Shown here piece after piece: positions 46,079 to 55,190 of a stretch of 64,000 nucleotides of DNA; the first letter of the stretch is position 1; every line of letters begins with the position of its first letter. Origin of the DNA: Bacillus sp. EAC (GTDB taxonomy: Bacteria > Bacillota > Bacilli > Bacillales > Bacillaceae_G); NCBI RefSeq assembly GCF_002156875.1, contig NZ_NCSY01000006.1:310001-374000 (forward strand). The letters are read 5' to 3'. A program made the position numbers and the translations under genes. A model generated the notes under the pieces. That model searched no databases, was not told where the DNA came from, and worked only from the letters and a program-made list of their open reading frames with translations.

Positions 46079-46122
46079 TTTGTCTAATTTTTTGTCTAAT
46101 TTTTAAATTAAGACTAGATTAA
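46079..46122. repeat. TGTCTAAT repeat cluster, possible operator
   Basis: TTTGTCTAATTTT occurs twice 12 bases apart and is followed by the partly inverted AATTAAGACTAGATTAAAA. Another CTAGTCTAATTG lies near 45951. The cluster lies about 130-175 bases before the MMPL start. Confidence 0.4.
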
Positions 46123-46252
46123 AATGATATACATACGATTATTTTGTACAGGTTTTTAGACCTATTTATTAGGTTTAAATTCTGAATTTTCAATTATATT
46201 TTCGATTACTGTACAATTCGTTGTATTTACTTATCATTATGGAGGTGTATCA

Positions 46253-49200
46253 ATGTCATTTTTCGTAAAGCAGAAATATTTAGTTGTTGCAATCTGGTTA
46301 GTACTTGCAGTAACACTTAGCCTACTGTCTCCTTCTCTTTCCTCATTAGTTGAAGAAAAAGGAACTTTAGAACTACCAAGTAGTACTCAAGTAATGAAAG
46401 CAGAAAAAATTCAAACACAACATGGCATGGATCCAAAAAACAATAAGAGTTTTGCAATCACTTTTTACAATGACCAAAAATTATCTGAATCGGATAAAGA
46501 GGCAGTAAAAAATGTAGCATCAAAACTTGAAGATAACAAAGATTCAATTGGTCTTGTATCAGTTTCGAACTCAATCGACGAACCTAGATTAAAGAATACC
46601 CTTGAATCTAAAGATGGTAAAACAATTTTATTATCTGGTACGCTCAACATTAAAGGTAAAAATTTAACATCACTTTATAATGAATTAAACTCACTTACAG
46701 CTGTTAAAGGATTAGAAAGAATTGTTACTGGTAAAATCTTTATCGATGAACAAGCCAATAAACAAAATGAAGATGGACTTAAAAAAGGAATCATTATTGC
46801 TGGAGTTCTTGCTTTAGTCGCTTCACTTGCTGTTACACGAAAGCCAGTCGTTGTTCTTTCAGCTCTAGTATTAACTTTAATCAACTACTTAGTAAGCGCT
46901 TCAATTTATAGCTTTTTAGTAGATAGTGATAAACTACCCATTACAAATATTGCACCACTAGCTCTTGGGCTATTTGCATTCTTACTTAGCGTAACAGCAA
47001 CCTTTAGTTTGTATTACCGCTATGCAGGAGTTTTGTCAGCCCAAAAATCGAATGAACACTCACTCATTTTTGCTTTATCAAAAAAACAATATAGTTTACT
47101 CGTTTCACATGCGGTTTTCACAGTATTAAGTTTTGGACTTTTAAATACTACTTTCCAAATGACGAAATCCTTAAGTGTCTTAATCATTTTAGGTATTGTA
47201 TCGTATTTCGCTTCTATTACATTTTTACCAAGTCTTTTTTCAGTTTTCGGAAAAGCATTACTTATTCCTAATACGAAAAATGCTAGTTTCGTAGGTTGGC
47301 AAAAATGGAATAGTTTAGTAGTAAGACGAAGTGGTATCTTCACTTTAGTGACACTTTTAGTCATTGCACCGATAATTGCCATGTATCAGCATAAAGTAGC
47401 TTACAGTACTGTCGATGGACTTCCAAATGAAGGTGCAGCGAAAGGTTCTAGATTAGTAGCTAGTGAATTTAGTGAAGGCAAATCAACTCCACTAAGACTT
47501 GTACTTGAAAATACTGTGCCTTGGAATACTGCAATTGGTATGACTTCTATTGAAGCGTTATCGCGCAGTCTTTCTCAAATGGATGGCGTTGAATCCGTAC
47601 GAAGTGCATCTAGACCATTTAGTAGTGAATTAGATCCATTACTGCTTGTTACCCAAGCAGCTACTTTAAAAGATGGAATTGGAAAAGGAAACGACGGAGT
47701 AAATCAAATACGAGAAGGTCTTCAAGGAGCTAAAGATGAATTAGAGTCCTCTTCTCCTAAATTAAAAGAAGCTACAGATGGAATTGATCAGTTAGTTACT
47801 GGTACAACAAAGCTTCAAACTGGTGTAGGTAAATTAGAAGACGGTTTATCACAAATCGAAAATGGATTACGTAAAGGCTCAGTTGGAGCAGGTCAGTTAC
47901 ACGATGGCTTAGGCACTGCTAAAGATAGTACAAAACAATTATTAACTGGTAGTAAACAATTATTAGCTGGATACAAAGAAATCGAAAAAAACTTTAAAAC
48001 ACTTGCTAGTGGTGTTGGCGATATTAAAATGAATCTTGCCAAAATTCAAGGTGGTATTCAAGGATCTGAACAATTAGCATCTGGATTAGGTAAAAAATAT
48101 CCAGAAATTACTTCTGATACTTTCTACCAACAACTACAAGGAACACTTAAGCTTTTAGATGACAGCTTAACTGAGTTTATTGGTAAAGTAGGTGAAGCTG
48201 AAAAAGGTGCTGGCTTACTACTTGCAGGACTTCAAAAAGCAAATGCAGGAATGACTCAGGTTGTAGATGGTCAAACAAAATTAGTTGCAGGATTAGAAAA
48301 ATTATATGCTGGTATGGGTGAATTACAAAATGGTATTGAAAGAGCTGCAGATGGCGAATCACTTGTCCTAGAAAATGTACCACAAGTAACGAATGGACTA
48401 GGTCAGCTGAAAGACGGTCAAACTCAATTAGGTGACGGAATTGGACTTTTTGTTGATAAAGTCGGTGAATTAAAGGATGGTTTAGGTCAAACTGTAGGCG
48501 GATTAACACAAATTTATGACGGATTAAATACTGCTCAAGGTTATCTGGGTGGACTAACAACAAGTTTTAATCCAAGCTTAACTGGTTGGTACTTACCTGA
48601 AGAAGCATTAAGCGAACCTGATTTTCAAAAAATCTTTGACAACTATATGTCTAAAGATTTCAATGTAACAACAATTGATGTTACTTTTGAAAAAACACCT
48701 ATCTCTACTGAAGGTACAAAGCTAGTTGATCAAGCTAGAAAAACCGCTCTTAAATCATTAAAAGATCAAGGTTTAGAGTCTGTAAATTTAGCTTTAGCTG
48801 AAGATCCTTCAACAGTATATAGTTTAAAACCTATTATTACTGATGATTTAAAATGGCTTTTAACATACTCTCTAATTGCTGCAATTGTATTATTTACACT
48901 TGCATATAGAAATATCTTCTACTCAATTATTTCTGTAGGTGCAGCAACGGTTACCTATTTTGCTGGCAACTCTTTTGCAGAACAAGTATTTATACGTCAT
49001 CATGATCAATTAGGATTAAAATTCCTAGTTCCAATCTTTGCAATTTACTTAGTCTTTGCAATGACATGTACATTATTGGCTCATCTTTACTCAAATTCTT
49101 CTACGGATGCAGATGAAAAAGATTCTTTACTAGCTGGTAATATTGCAAGCATGTTTGCAGTTGGTGTAGTAGGCAGTGTCATTTTCGTGGGATTATTATT

Positions 49201-49369
49201 TAGTAGTAGTTATTTATTTGTTCAAACTGCACTTTCAACTTTAGTTGGATTGATTTTAGTAACATTCTTTATTGTTCCTGTTATTTATCCAATTTTTGCT
49301 TCAAAACTATTTAGTTCCACTTCATCACAAGAACATGTGATTGAAAATAATGTGTCGCTAACAAACTAA
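46253..49369 (+). CDS. MMPL/RND-family membrane transporter, YdgH-like
   Basis: A 1038-residue protein. One N-terminal helix, then an extracytoplasmic domain. A first bundle of about six helices follows (about 175-385) with the MMPL core. A long extracytoplasmic region (about 470-760) is built of Gly-Leu-Asp/Lys heptad-like repeats (LEDGLSQIENGL, LKDGQTQLGDGI), as in YhgE/YdgH proteins. A second helix bundle (about 860-1020) ends the protein. Such proteins export lipids or amphipathic compounds, driven by the proton gradient. Substrate unknown. No regulator is adjacent. SD GGAGGTG. Confidence 0.8.
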   Translation: MSFFVKQKYLVVAIWLVLAVTLSLLSPSLSSLVEEKGTLELPSSTQVMKAEKIQTQHGMDPKNNKSFAITFYNDQKLSESDKEAVKNVASKLEDNKDSIGLVSVSNSIDEPRLKNTLESKDGKTILLSGTLNIKGKNLTSLYNELNSLTAVKGLERIVTGKIFIDEQANKQNEDGLKKGIIIAGVLALVASLAVTRKPVVVLSALVLTLINYLVSASIYSFLVDSDKLPITNIAPLALGLFAFLLSVTATFSLYYRYAGVLSAQKSNEHSLIFALSKKQYSLLVSHAVFTVLSFGLLNTTFQMTKSLSVLIILGIVSYFASITFLPSLFSVFGKALLIPNTKNASFVGWQKWNSLVVRRSGIFTLVTLLVIAPIIAMYQHKVAYSTVDGLPNEGAAKGSRLVASEFSEGKSTPLRLVLENTVPWNTAIGMTSIEALSRSLSQMDGVESVRSASRPFSSELDPLLLVTQAATLKDGIGKGNDGVNQIREGLQGAKDELESSSPKLKEATDGIDQLVTGTTKLQTGVGKLEDGLSQIENGLRKGSVGAGQLHDGLGTAKDSTKQLLTGSKQLLAGYKEIEKNFKTLASGVGDIKMNLAKIQGGIQGSEQLASGLGKKYPEITSDTFYQQLQGTLKLLDDSLTEFIGKVGEAEKGAGLLLAGLQKANAGMTQVVDGQTKLVAGLEKLYAGMGELQNGIERAADGESLVLENVPQVTNGLGQLKDGQTQLGDGIGLFVDKVGELKDGLGQTVGGLTQIYDGLNTAQGYLGGLTTSFNPSLTGWYLPEEALSEPDFQKIFDNYMSKDFNVTTIDVTFEKTPISTEGTKLVDQARKTALKSLKDQGLESVNLALAEDPSTVYSLKPIITDDLKWLLTYSLIAAIVLFTLAYRNIFYSIISVGAATVTYFAGNSFAEQVFIRHHDQLGLKFLVPIFAIYLVFAMTCTLLAHLYSNSSTDADEKDSLLAGNIASMFAVGVVGSVIFVGLLFSSSYLFVQTALSTLVGLILVTFFIVPVIYPIFASKLFSSTSSQEHVIENNVSLTN

Positions 49370-49384
49370 TTGTTAATGAATAAT

Positions 49385-49421
49385 AAGGTCGAACTCTCTT
49401 ATTAATGAGTTCGACCTTTTT
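49385..49421 (+). terminator. Terminator of the MMPL gene
   Basis: AAGGTCGAACTC...GAGTTCGACCTTTTT, a 12-bp perfect stem. Confidence 0.9.
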
Positions 49422-49658
49422 CATATTCATCTAATCATAAACTGATTCGTTTAATGGTACTTTATCCCCTCTTTTTTCAAATTTTCGCAATTCTACCTCT
49501 TTTATTAAATGTTACTAATTTATGATAAACACGGCGTATATCTTAACTTTAGTGAATATGATGTAAAGTAATTACAAATTTAATGATAATGAAATGAAAC
49601 TTAATTAATATAGTAAAGCAACAGTAATTGGTATCAGACAACTCAAGGGAGTGAAGAG

Positions 49659-50012
49659 TTGATTTCTAATTTAAACAAATCATTTCGTAAATTATTTATG
49701 TTCTTATTACGGAATTCAAATTGGATATTATTACTACTCGGATTGGTTGCATTTATCAATTACTGGTCTCTCTTTTTCCTATTTTCTTTAGTCAAAGGAA
49801 TAAAGACCGAATCTTCTCAAGTTAACCAAATGACACTTTGGGTTATATATGGTTACTTCTATGGTTTTTTTGGAAGTATGATTTTAATGTTCGTACATTT
49901 TTTCGTACTTAGATTTATGATTATTCATCGAAAAATAAAAAGCTTCGTTATTTTTTTAGGACTTCATTTTTCTTATTTAATATTTTTAATTTTATTAATT
50001 CTATTAAACTAA
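49659..50012 (+). CDS. Three-helix membrane protein, unknown
   Basis: A 117-residue protein with hydrophobic segments at about 18-45, 65-85 and 93-116 and a basic N-terminus (NKSFRKLFM). TTG start, SD AAGGGAG at seven-base spacing. No family recognised. It is followed by a long hairpin and the antiporter gene. Confidence 0.6.
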   Translation: MISNLNKSFRKLFMFLLRNSNWILLLLGLVAFINYWSLFFLFSLVKGIKTESSQVNQMTLWVIYGYFYGFFGSMILMFVHFFVLRFMIIHRKIKSFVIFLGLHFSYLIFLILLILLN

Positions 50013-50071
50013 CTATCTACTTCCTTCCAAGTAGCGATCACTTCACAAACCACATCTACCTTGTGTAATGA

Positions 50072-50101
50072 TTCATTTTTAGTTTATACTGTTCATAGAT
50101 A
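50072..50101 (+). promoter_or_regulatory. Possible promoter of the antiporter leader
   Basis: TTGTGT, 18 bases, TATACT. The transcript would begin about 25 bases before the long hairpin. Confidence 0.35.
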
Positions 50102-50128
50102 CAATTAATTGAATGCAAATTTTCGGAG

Positions 50129-50187
50129 GAGCCTGTCACAATAGGGATAAGTATGTACTTACTTATCTTATTGTCACAGGCTCTTTT
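50129..50187 (+). terminator. Long hairpin with T-run before the antiporter gene
   Basis: GAGCCTGT-ACAATA-GATAAGTA pairs with TACTTATC-TATTGT-ACAGGCTC (one C-C mismatch and one bulge, about 25 pairs), then CTTTTTG. It either ends transcription of the upstream membrane gene or attenuates the antiporter, whose SD lies 15 bases beyond. Confidence 0.7.
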
Positions 50188-50219
50188 TGTGTGCAAAAAA
50201 GTTAGGAGTGAATATTTTT

Positions 50220-51371
50220 ATGTTGTATGTACAATTAGCAATAATTTTAATTGCGTCTAAAATTGTAGGAGATTGGAGTACAAAACTTGGTCAACCAGCA
50301 GTATTAGGTAAACTTCTCATTGGAATATTGTTAGGTCCCTCCGTTCTTGGAATTATTACTGAAACAGAAACTTTACACGAAATGAGCGAGATTGGTGTAA
50401 TCTTGCTAATGTTTATCGCTGGATTAGAGACCGATCTAACTGAACTTAAACGAACCCGAAAGGCTTCTACTCTTGTTGGTGTACTAGGTATTTTATTCCC
50501 TTTATGTATTGGGTACGTTTATGGAATTTCCGTTCATCTATCAACCTTTGAATCCATCTTTATTGGTCTCTTACTGTCGGCAACAAGCGTAAGTATTTCA
50601 GTTGCTGCATTAAAAGAGATGGGCCAACTTAAAACGAAAGAAGGCGCAACAATTTTAGGAGCGGCAGTGATTGACGATGTGCTTGTCATTATCGCTCTTG
50701 CTTTCCTAATGAGTTTTAATGGCGGTGACATTAATCTATCAGTTGTATTAATCAATAAAATTGTATTTTTTGCACTATCAATTTTAATCGGATGGAAAAT
50801 TGTTCCATGGGTACTAAAGAGATTTATAAAACTAAATGTCTCAGAAACATTAATTTCAGCCGCATTAATCATTTGTTTCCTTTTCGCTGCATTTGCAGAC
50901 AAAACAGGTGTAGCTGCGATAATAGGTGCTTATTTTGCAGGTGTATCTATATCCGTTACTGAGTTTAAAAAGGAAGTATTTGAAAAAGTTGAAACAATTG
51001 CCTACTCTATTTTCGTTCCTGTATTTTTCACATTAATAGGAGTCTCAGTTCAATTTACAGGTTTAAGTAAATCTTTACCATCCATTCTTGTATTAAGTGT
51101 GATTGCAATACTAACTAAATTAATTGGTGGTGCTTTAGGAGCGAAGTTTGCTGGGTTTAATATGAAAAGCTCTCTCGGTATAGGTTCTGCTATGGTTTCA
51201 AGAGGCGAAGTTGCTCTTATAATCGCTTCAACAGGTTTAGCTAGTCAATTATTGAGTCACGAATTATTTTCTATAATAGTCGTAGTCGTATTGGTCACAA
51301 CAATTGCTACACCACCACTTATGAAATTCTTTTTTACAGAAGAACGAAGAAAAGTAGACATATCAGCATAA
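50220..51371 (+). CDS. CPA2 family cation:proton antiporter
   Basis: A 383-residue, about 12-helix membrane transporter (NapA/KefB-like, without a C-terminal TrkA-N domain). GQPAVLGKLLIGILLGPSVLG near the N-terminus and GAAVIDDVLVIIALAF contain the ion-binding Asp pair (DD) of Na+/H+ exchangers. Near the end comes SRGEVALIIASTGL. Likely Na+ or K+/H+ exchange. The ATG at 50220 follows TTAGGAGTG; the earlier GTG lies in the hairpin tail. Confidence 0.85.
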   Translation: MLYVQLAIILIASKIVGDWSTKLGQPAVLGKLLIGILLGPSVLGIITETETLHEMSEIGVILLMFIAGLETDLTELKRTRKASTLVGVLGILFPLCIGYVYGISVHLSTFESIFIGLLLSATSVSISVAALKEMGQLKTKEGATILGAAVIDDVLVIIALAFLMSFNGGDINLSVVLINKIVFFALSILIGWKIVPWVLKRFIKLNVSETLISAALIICFLFAAFADKTGVAAIIGAYFAGVSISVTEFKKEVFEKVETIAYSIFVPVFFTLIGVSVQFTGLSKSLPSILVLSVIAILTKLIGGALGAKFAGFNMKSSLGIGSAMVSRGEVALIIASTGLASQLLSHELFSIIVVVVLVTTIATPPLMKFFFTEERRKVDISA

Positions 51372-51403
51372 AGAAATAGCAGTTCTTTTAATGCTAGAGG
51401 ATA

Positions 51404-51528
51404 GTTGTATTCTGTTCCAGGATATTCATTTTCCATAGAATGCGCGGAGAGTCTACCTGACCCAATCGCTTGCAATGTCTCATTTGTCTACCACATCCCA
51501 TAGGAGTTCATACAACTTCTGCTCTAAT
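51404..51528 (-). repeat. Degenerate copy of the dispersed repeat
   Basis: Reverse-complement reads ...GAACTCCTATGGGATGTGG...AATGAGAC...GCGCATTC...AATATCCTGGAACAGAAT, collinear with the short-form element but heavily mutated. Confidence 0.65.
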
Positions 51529-51573
51529 CATCTTCTTTATTGACTGTTTATTTTAACTAAAACTTAAAGAGCT

Positions 51574-51616
51574 AGATAAAAAAGTGAAGCATCATATCGA
51601 TTGCTTCACTTTTTTA
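51574..51616 (-). terminator. Terminator of ytpB
   Basis: AAAAAGTGAAGC...GCTTCACTTTTTT; it overlaps the last codons. Confidence 0.8.
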
Positions 51617-52683
51617 TTTGATTTCAGTTCTTTAATTTTAAAATATAATTTAGCATTTCCATAGAAAAAGAATGAAGTTAAACCACCGTTACGTACAATA
51701 CCTCTTCTAATCTTTTTCATTTCATTCGGACCTGCCATTTTTTTATCAGCTAAATAGATTCCTAATAATCCTTGGTAAATCATTCGATGAAAACGATAAT
51801 CTTTCAAATTCTTTAAAGCTTGGTCACTCTTAGTGGAAAAATATTCAATTCGATTTAACATGATGTCTTTTGAAGGGTAATAGCTACAGAAATTTAAATC
51901 TCCGCCCTCTTCATCCTCTTTTTGATCAATCACATAATCAAGTAAAATATGTAATCCTTGTACGTATGGAAAGTAACTTTTATATACCTTTTGAAATAAT
52001 TCTTCAGAGATTCTTTCATTAAAAGAGTAAGATACTAAACAAAAAATTCCTAGTGTTGAACCAGCACATGCAGAGAATTCGTACCATTCTAAGTCTGGAA
52101 GTTCAGGCTGATACTCTTTGAACCAGTTTGTTAGTCTTGGAACTCTTTCATCCATTTTAACATGCTTATGTATTTGTAATTTACAATAATAATCTGCAAG
52201 TTGTACTAGGTAATCTTTTATATCATCATAGTATTGCGACTGTTTTAAGCTATTGTGGCACTTTGCTACTAACGCTCTTAAATATCCTCCGTCTTCCTGC
52301 TCATCTCTAAAACGGTAATATAATTGATCGGATTTTTGGCATTTAACTGCATCAATCATCGCCTCATGTAACGCCTCGAAATCTTTTGGATCAAGAGAGG
52401 TGCTACGATCACATAGATTATCTAAGTAATCACTGATTGTTTGGTATGCAACTATAAACTCTATAATTGGTCTCAAATTTTTTTCAGAAAGTAATGCTAA
52501 AATTGCACCACCTTCACAATGGAACGTTTTTGTATCGATGCTCATTAATGCTTGTTTTCTAAGTTCCGGATCAGGAATTGTTGTTGCGAAATTTTTCCAA
52601 TAGTTTAATTCCTCATGTACAATAGGAAACACTGATTTATAAACCTTTGGCATTAATTGAATCGGATTTTTAGGCAGTGACAT
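51592..52683 (-). CDS. ytpB: Tetraprenyl-beta-curcumene synthase-like terpene cyclase
   Basis: A 363-residue DUF2600 protein. The B. subtilis homologue YtpB converts heptaprenyl diphosphate to tetraprenyl-beta-curcumene, a sesquarterpene precursor in spores. Segments shared with the family: LMPKVYKSVFPIVHEELNYW, FHCEGGAILALL, TISDYLDNLCDR (acidic metal-binding), HILLDYVIDQKEDEEGGDLN and the C-terminal GGLTSFFFYGNAKLYFKI. The ATG at 52683 follows GGGGAGGAG. Divergent from ytoA, as in B. subtilis. Confidence 0.88.
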   Translation of the reverse strand: MSLPKNPIQLMPKVYKSVFPIVHEELNYWKNFATTIPDPELRKQALMSIDTKTFHCEGGAILALLSEKNLRPIIEFIVAYQTISDYLDNLCDRSTSLDPKDFEALHEAMIDAVKCQKSDQLYYRFRDEQEDGGYLRALVAKCHNSLKQSQYYDDIKDYLVQLADYYCKLQIHKHVKMDERVPRLTNWFKEYQPELPDLEWYEFSACAGSTLGIFCLVSYSFNERISEELFQKVYKSYFPYVQGLHILLDYVIDQKEDEEGGDLNFCSYYPSKDIMLNRIEYFSTKSDQALKNLKDYRFHRMIYQGLLGIYLADKKMAGPNEMKKIRRGIVRNGGLTSFFFYGNAKLYFKIKELKSNKKVKQSI

Positions 52684-52770
52684 TTTTTCACTCCTCCCCA
52701 TTTTCATTAATTACAAATCGATTAAATAAGTTATACTCAAAATAAAGTATTTATTTTATGGAGGTACAGT

Positions 52771-53301
52771 ATGATATTACCATACAAAGGGAAGCAACCC
52801 AAAATTGAAACGTCCGCTTTTATCGCTTCAAATGCAACTGTTACCGGTTCTGTCACAATTGGAGCCAATAGTAGTATTTTCTTCGGGGCAGTAATTCGTG
52901 GGGATGTAAATGATACGATTATAGGAAAAGATGTAAATGTTCAAGATTTGTGCGTCCTTCATCAAAGTCCAAGATATCCTCTTATTCTAGAAGATGGTGT
53001 AACCGTTGGGCATAGTGTTATTTTACATAGTTGTACAATTAGAAAAAACGCTCTTGTTGGCATGGGATCGATTGTTTTAGATGGAGCAGAGATTGGTGAA
53101 GGTGCTATGATTGGCGCTGGAAGTTTAGTTCCCGGTGGTAAGGTCATTCCTCCGAACACATTAGCATTCGGTAGACCTGCTAAAGTTATTAGAGAATTAA
53201 CAGAAGAAGATATTGCGGATATGAATCGTATTCGAAGAGAGTATATAGAAAAAGGACAGTATTATAAAAAAGCGGAAGAAAATGACCTTTCTCAAATTTA
53301 A
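52771..53301 (+). CDS. ytoA: Gamma-carbonic-anhydrase-like protein YtoA
   Basis: A 176-residue left-handed beta-helix of hexapeptide repeats (IGANSSIFFGAVIRGDVNDTI, IGKDVNVQD). Zinc-ligand histidines are visible in LHQSPRYP and VGHSVILHSC. C-terminal helix EEDIADMNRIRREYIEKGQYY. Carbonic anhydrase activity is possible but many YtoA/YrdA proteins have not shown it. SD ATGGAGG. Confidence 0.87.
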   Translation: MILPYKGKQPKIETSAFIASNATVTGSVTIGANSSIFFGAVIRGDVNDTIIGKDVNVQDLCVLHQSPRYPLILEDGVTVGHSVILHSCTIRKNALVGMGSIVLDGAEIGEGAMIGAGSLVPGGKVIPPNTLAFGRPAKVIRELTEEDIADMNRIRREYIEKGQYYKKAEENDLSQI

Positions 53302-53340
53302 AGAGACTTTTATATATGGTTTGGACATTTTTTACACACT

Positions 53341-53370
53341 GAGAGACTTTTATATAAAGTCTCTTTTTTT
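53341..53370 (+). terminator. Terminator of ytoA
   Basis: GAGACTTTTATATAAAGTCTC followed by TTTTTTT. Confidence 0.85.
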
Positions 53371-53477
53371 AATATAAATTTACATTTCTCCATTTTTCAT
53401 TTACAAAAGATTCTCATTAAATCCATAATCCTTTTTTATAATGAAGTTATAAAAATTTTTATAATGAGGGATGAAAA

Positions 53478-54011
53478 ATGAGCGCATTTCTTCAAAAGAT
53501 CTACACATTCGAATGTAAGTTGTTTTACCGCGTAAATTCATTATTCCAACAGCGTTACTTGAATCTTTTTTTTCGTACCATTACCCATCTTGGGGGAGCT
53601 ACATCTACAATTACCTTCGCTTTGTTATTATTATTTTATGCTCAAAATGAATTACATCAAGCAGCTATTTTAAGCTCTTGCACACTTGCTATTAGTCACA
53701 TTCCTGTCCATTTTCTTAAAAAATTCTATCCACGCAAGAGACCTTATTTAAAGTTAGAAGGATCATTTGCTCCAAAAAATCCTTTAACTGATCATTCTTT
53801 TCCATCTGGCCATACAACAGCAATCGTATCAATTGCTCTACCTATCATGATTTATATACCGTTTACTGCATTTATTTTATTCCCTATAGTATGTTGCGTT
53901 GCATTTTCACGAATTTATCTTGGACTACATTATCCAACAGATGTATTTTGTGGGATTTTACTAGGTACATTTACTACCTTACTTTCACAATTTTTTATTT
54001 ATAACTTGTGA
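53478..54011 (+). CDS. PAP2-superfamily membrane phosphatase
   Basis: A 177-residue protein with about five helices and all three PAP2 motifs: KKFYPRKRPY, FPSGHTTAI and SRIYLGLHYPTD. Likely a lipid phosphatase (undecaprenyl-PP or phosphatidylglycerophosphate) with its active site at the outer membrane face. The stop overlaps the next frame region, and the glycosyltransferase SD (GAGGAGG) directly follows, so the two are an operon. Confidence 0.85.
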   Translation: MSAFLQKIYTFECKLFYRVNSLFQQRYLNLFFRTITHLGGATSTITFALLLLFYAQNELHQAAILSSCTLAISHIPVHFLKKFYPRKRPYLKLEGSFAPKNPLTDHSFPSGHTTAIVSIALPIMIYIPFTAFILFPIVCCVAFSRIYLGLHYPTDVFCGILLGTFTTLLSQFFIYNL

Positions 54012-54022
54012 GGAGGATAAAA

Positions 54023-55174
54023 ATGAGAATTGCTATTTTTACTGACACTTATATTCCACAAGTAAATGGTGTTGCAAAAACTTTAAATCGATTTACAAAT
54101 TACTTAAATGAAAATGGTCATTCATTTCATGTATTTGCACCTGATGACTTCGGGGTTGTTACTAGCGAAAGTGTATCAAGATTCAAAGCTATTCCTTTTA
54201 AAATTTATCCAGAATGTAAGATTTCACTACCAAGCCTAACTAAAATGAAAAAGAAGTTGAAGGAGTTTAATCCAGATATTATCCATATTGCAACACCCTT
54301 TACAATTGGTTTATGCGGACTTCATTTTGCAAAAAAATTAAAAATTCCTTTAGTTGCATCCTATCATACGAATTTTGATCATTATTTAGAGTATTATAAT
54401 TTATCATTTTTAGAAAATTTTTTATGGAAATATTTAGATTGGTTTCATAAACCAACTCAAAAAATCTTTGTTCCATCAAAAGATACATTGAATCATCTCA
54501 ATACAAAAGGATTTAACAATTTATCAATATGGACTCATGGTGTAGATTGCTCAATATTTAAACCCTCACTTTCAAATGATGAATTAAAAAGAAAATATCA
54601 AATTACATCTAAATACACTGTTTGTTTTGTAGGAAGAATTGCGCCTGAGAAGGATTTGGATACTTTATGTAAAATCATTAGTTACACGAAACAAAGATTC
54701 GGCAATAACCTTACATGGCTCATAGTTGGCGATGGTCCGAAAAAAGAAGATATGATTAAAAAAACCGGAACAAATCAAATCGTTTACACAGGCTATTTGC
54801 AAAGGAATGAATTAGCGGAAGTTTATAGTTTGAGCGATTTAATGGTATTCCCCTCGGATACAGAAACATTTGGGAACGTAGTACTTGAAGCAATGGCTTG
54901 TGGTACACCAGTGATTGGTGCAGATGCTGGTGGTGTAAAAAACATAATTAGAGATTATTCAACAGGCATTCTATGTGAACCTAAAAATTCATTCACATTC
55001 TGTCAAGCTATTGAAGATTGTCTTCATCAAACTGAGATGCTAAATCGTATGTCAATAAAAGCGCGGGACTATGCCTTGACTCAAGATTGGAATAGTATCT
55101 TTCACAAATTAGTAATGGAGTTTGAGCAAATTGTTACACCTTTCCCACCTATTCTTTTTTCAAAAAAAGCCTGA
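54023..55174 (+). CDS. GT4 family glycosyltransferase
   Basis: A 383-residue GT-B enzyme. N-terminal FTDTYIPQVNGVAKTLNRF, CFVGRIAPEKDLDTL mid-protein, the donor-binding DTETFGNVVLEAMACGTPVIGADAGG (E-x7-E), and a C-terminal RDYALTQDW. It resembles enzymes that glycosylate diacylglycerol or mannosylate lipids; pairing with a PAP2 phosphatase suggests glycolipid synthesis. The ATG at 54023 follows GAGGAGGA. Confidence 0.85.
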   Translation: MRIAIFTDTYIPQVNGVAKTLNRFTNYLNENGHSFHVFAPDDFGVVTSESVSRFKAIPFKIYPECKISLPSLTKMKKKLKEFNPDIIHIATPFTIGLCGLHFAKKLKIPLVASYHTNFDHYLEYYNLSFLENFLWKYLDWFHKPTQKIFVPSKDTLNHLNTKGFNNLSIWTHGVDCSIFKPSLSNDELKRKYQITSKYTVCFVGRIAPEKDLDTLCKIISYTKQRFGNNLTWLIVGDGPKKEDMIKKTGTNQIVYTGYLQRNELAEVYSLSDLMVFPSDTETFGNVVLEAMACGTPVIGADAGGVKNIIRDYSTGILCEPKNSFTFCQAIEDCLHQTEMLNRMSIKARDYALTQDWNSIFHKLVMEFEQIVTPFPPILFSKKA

Positions 55175-55190
55175 GATTTTCAGGTTTTTT
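55163..55190 (+). terminator. Terminator of the PAP2-GT4 operon
   Basis: AAAAGCCTGA-GATTT-TCAGGTTTTTT; it overlaps the stop codon. Confidence 0.75.

Larger units (their letters stand above)
45782..46252. other. AT-rich region upstream of the MMPL gene
   Basis: Contains the terminator at 45789-45828, a direct repeat TTCGACATTTATCGACA near 45857, and copies of TGTCTAAT around 46081-46122 (direct and inverted) that could bind a regulator. No gene is seen. Confidence 0.45.

Noticed and set aside
48177-48563. 128-codon minus-strand frame inside the MMPL gene
   Set aside because: Shadow of the Gly-Leu repeat region of the real gene on the plus strand.
50153-50260. Leader peptide before the antiporter (ATG in the long hairpin)
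   Set aside because: A frame exists, but its ATG is in the hairpin loop region and it overlaps the antiporter start; no independent support.
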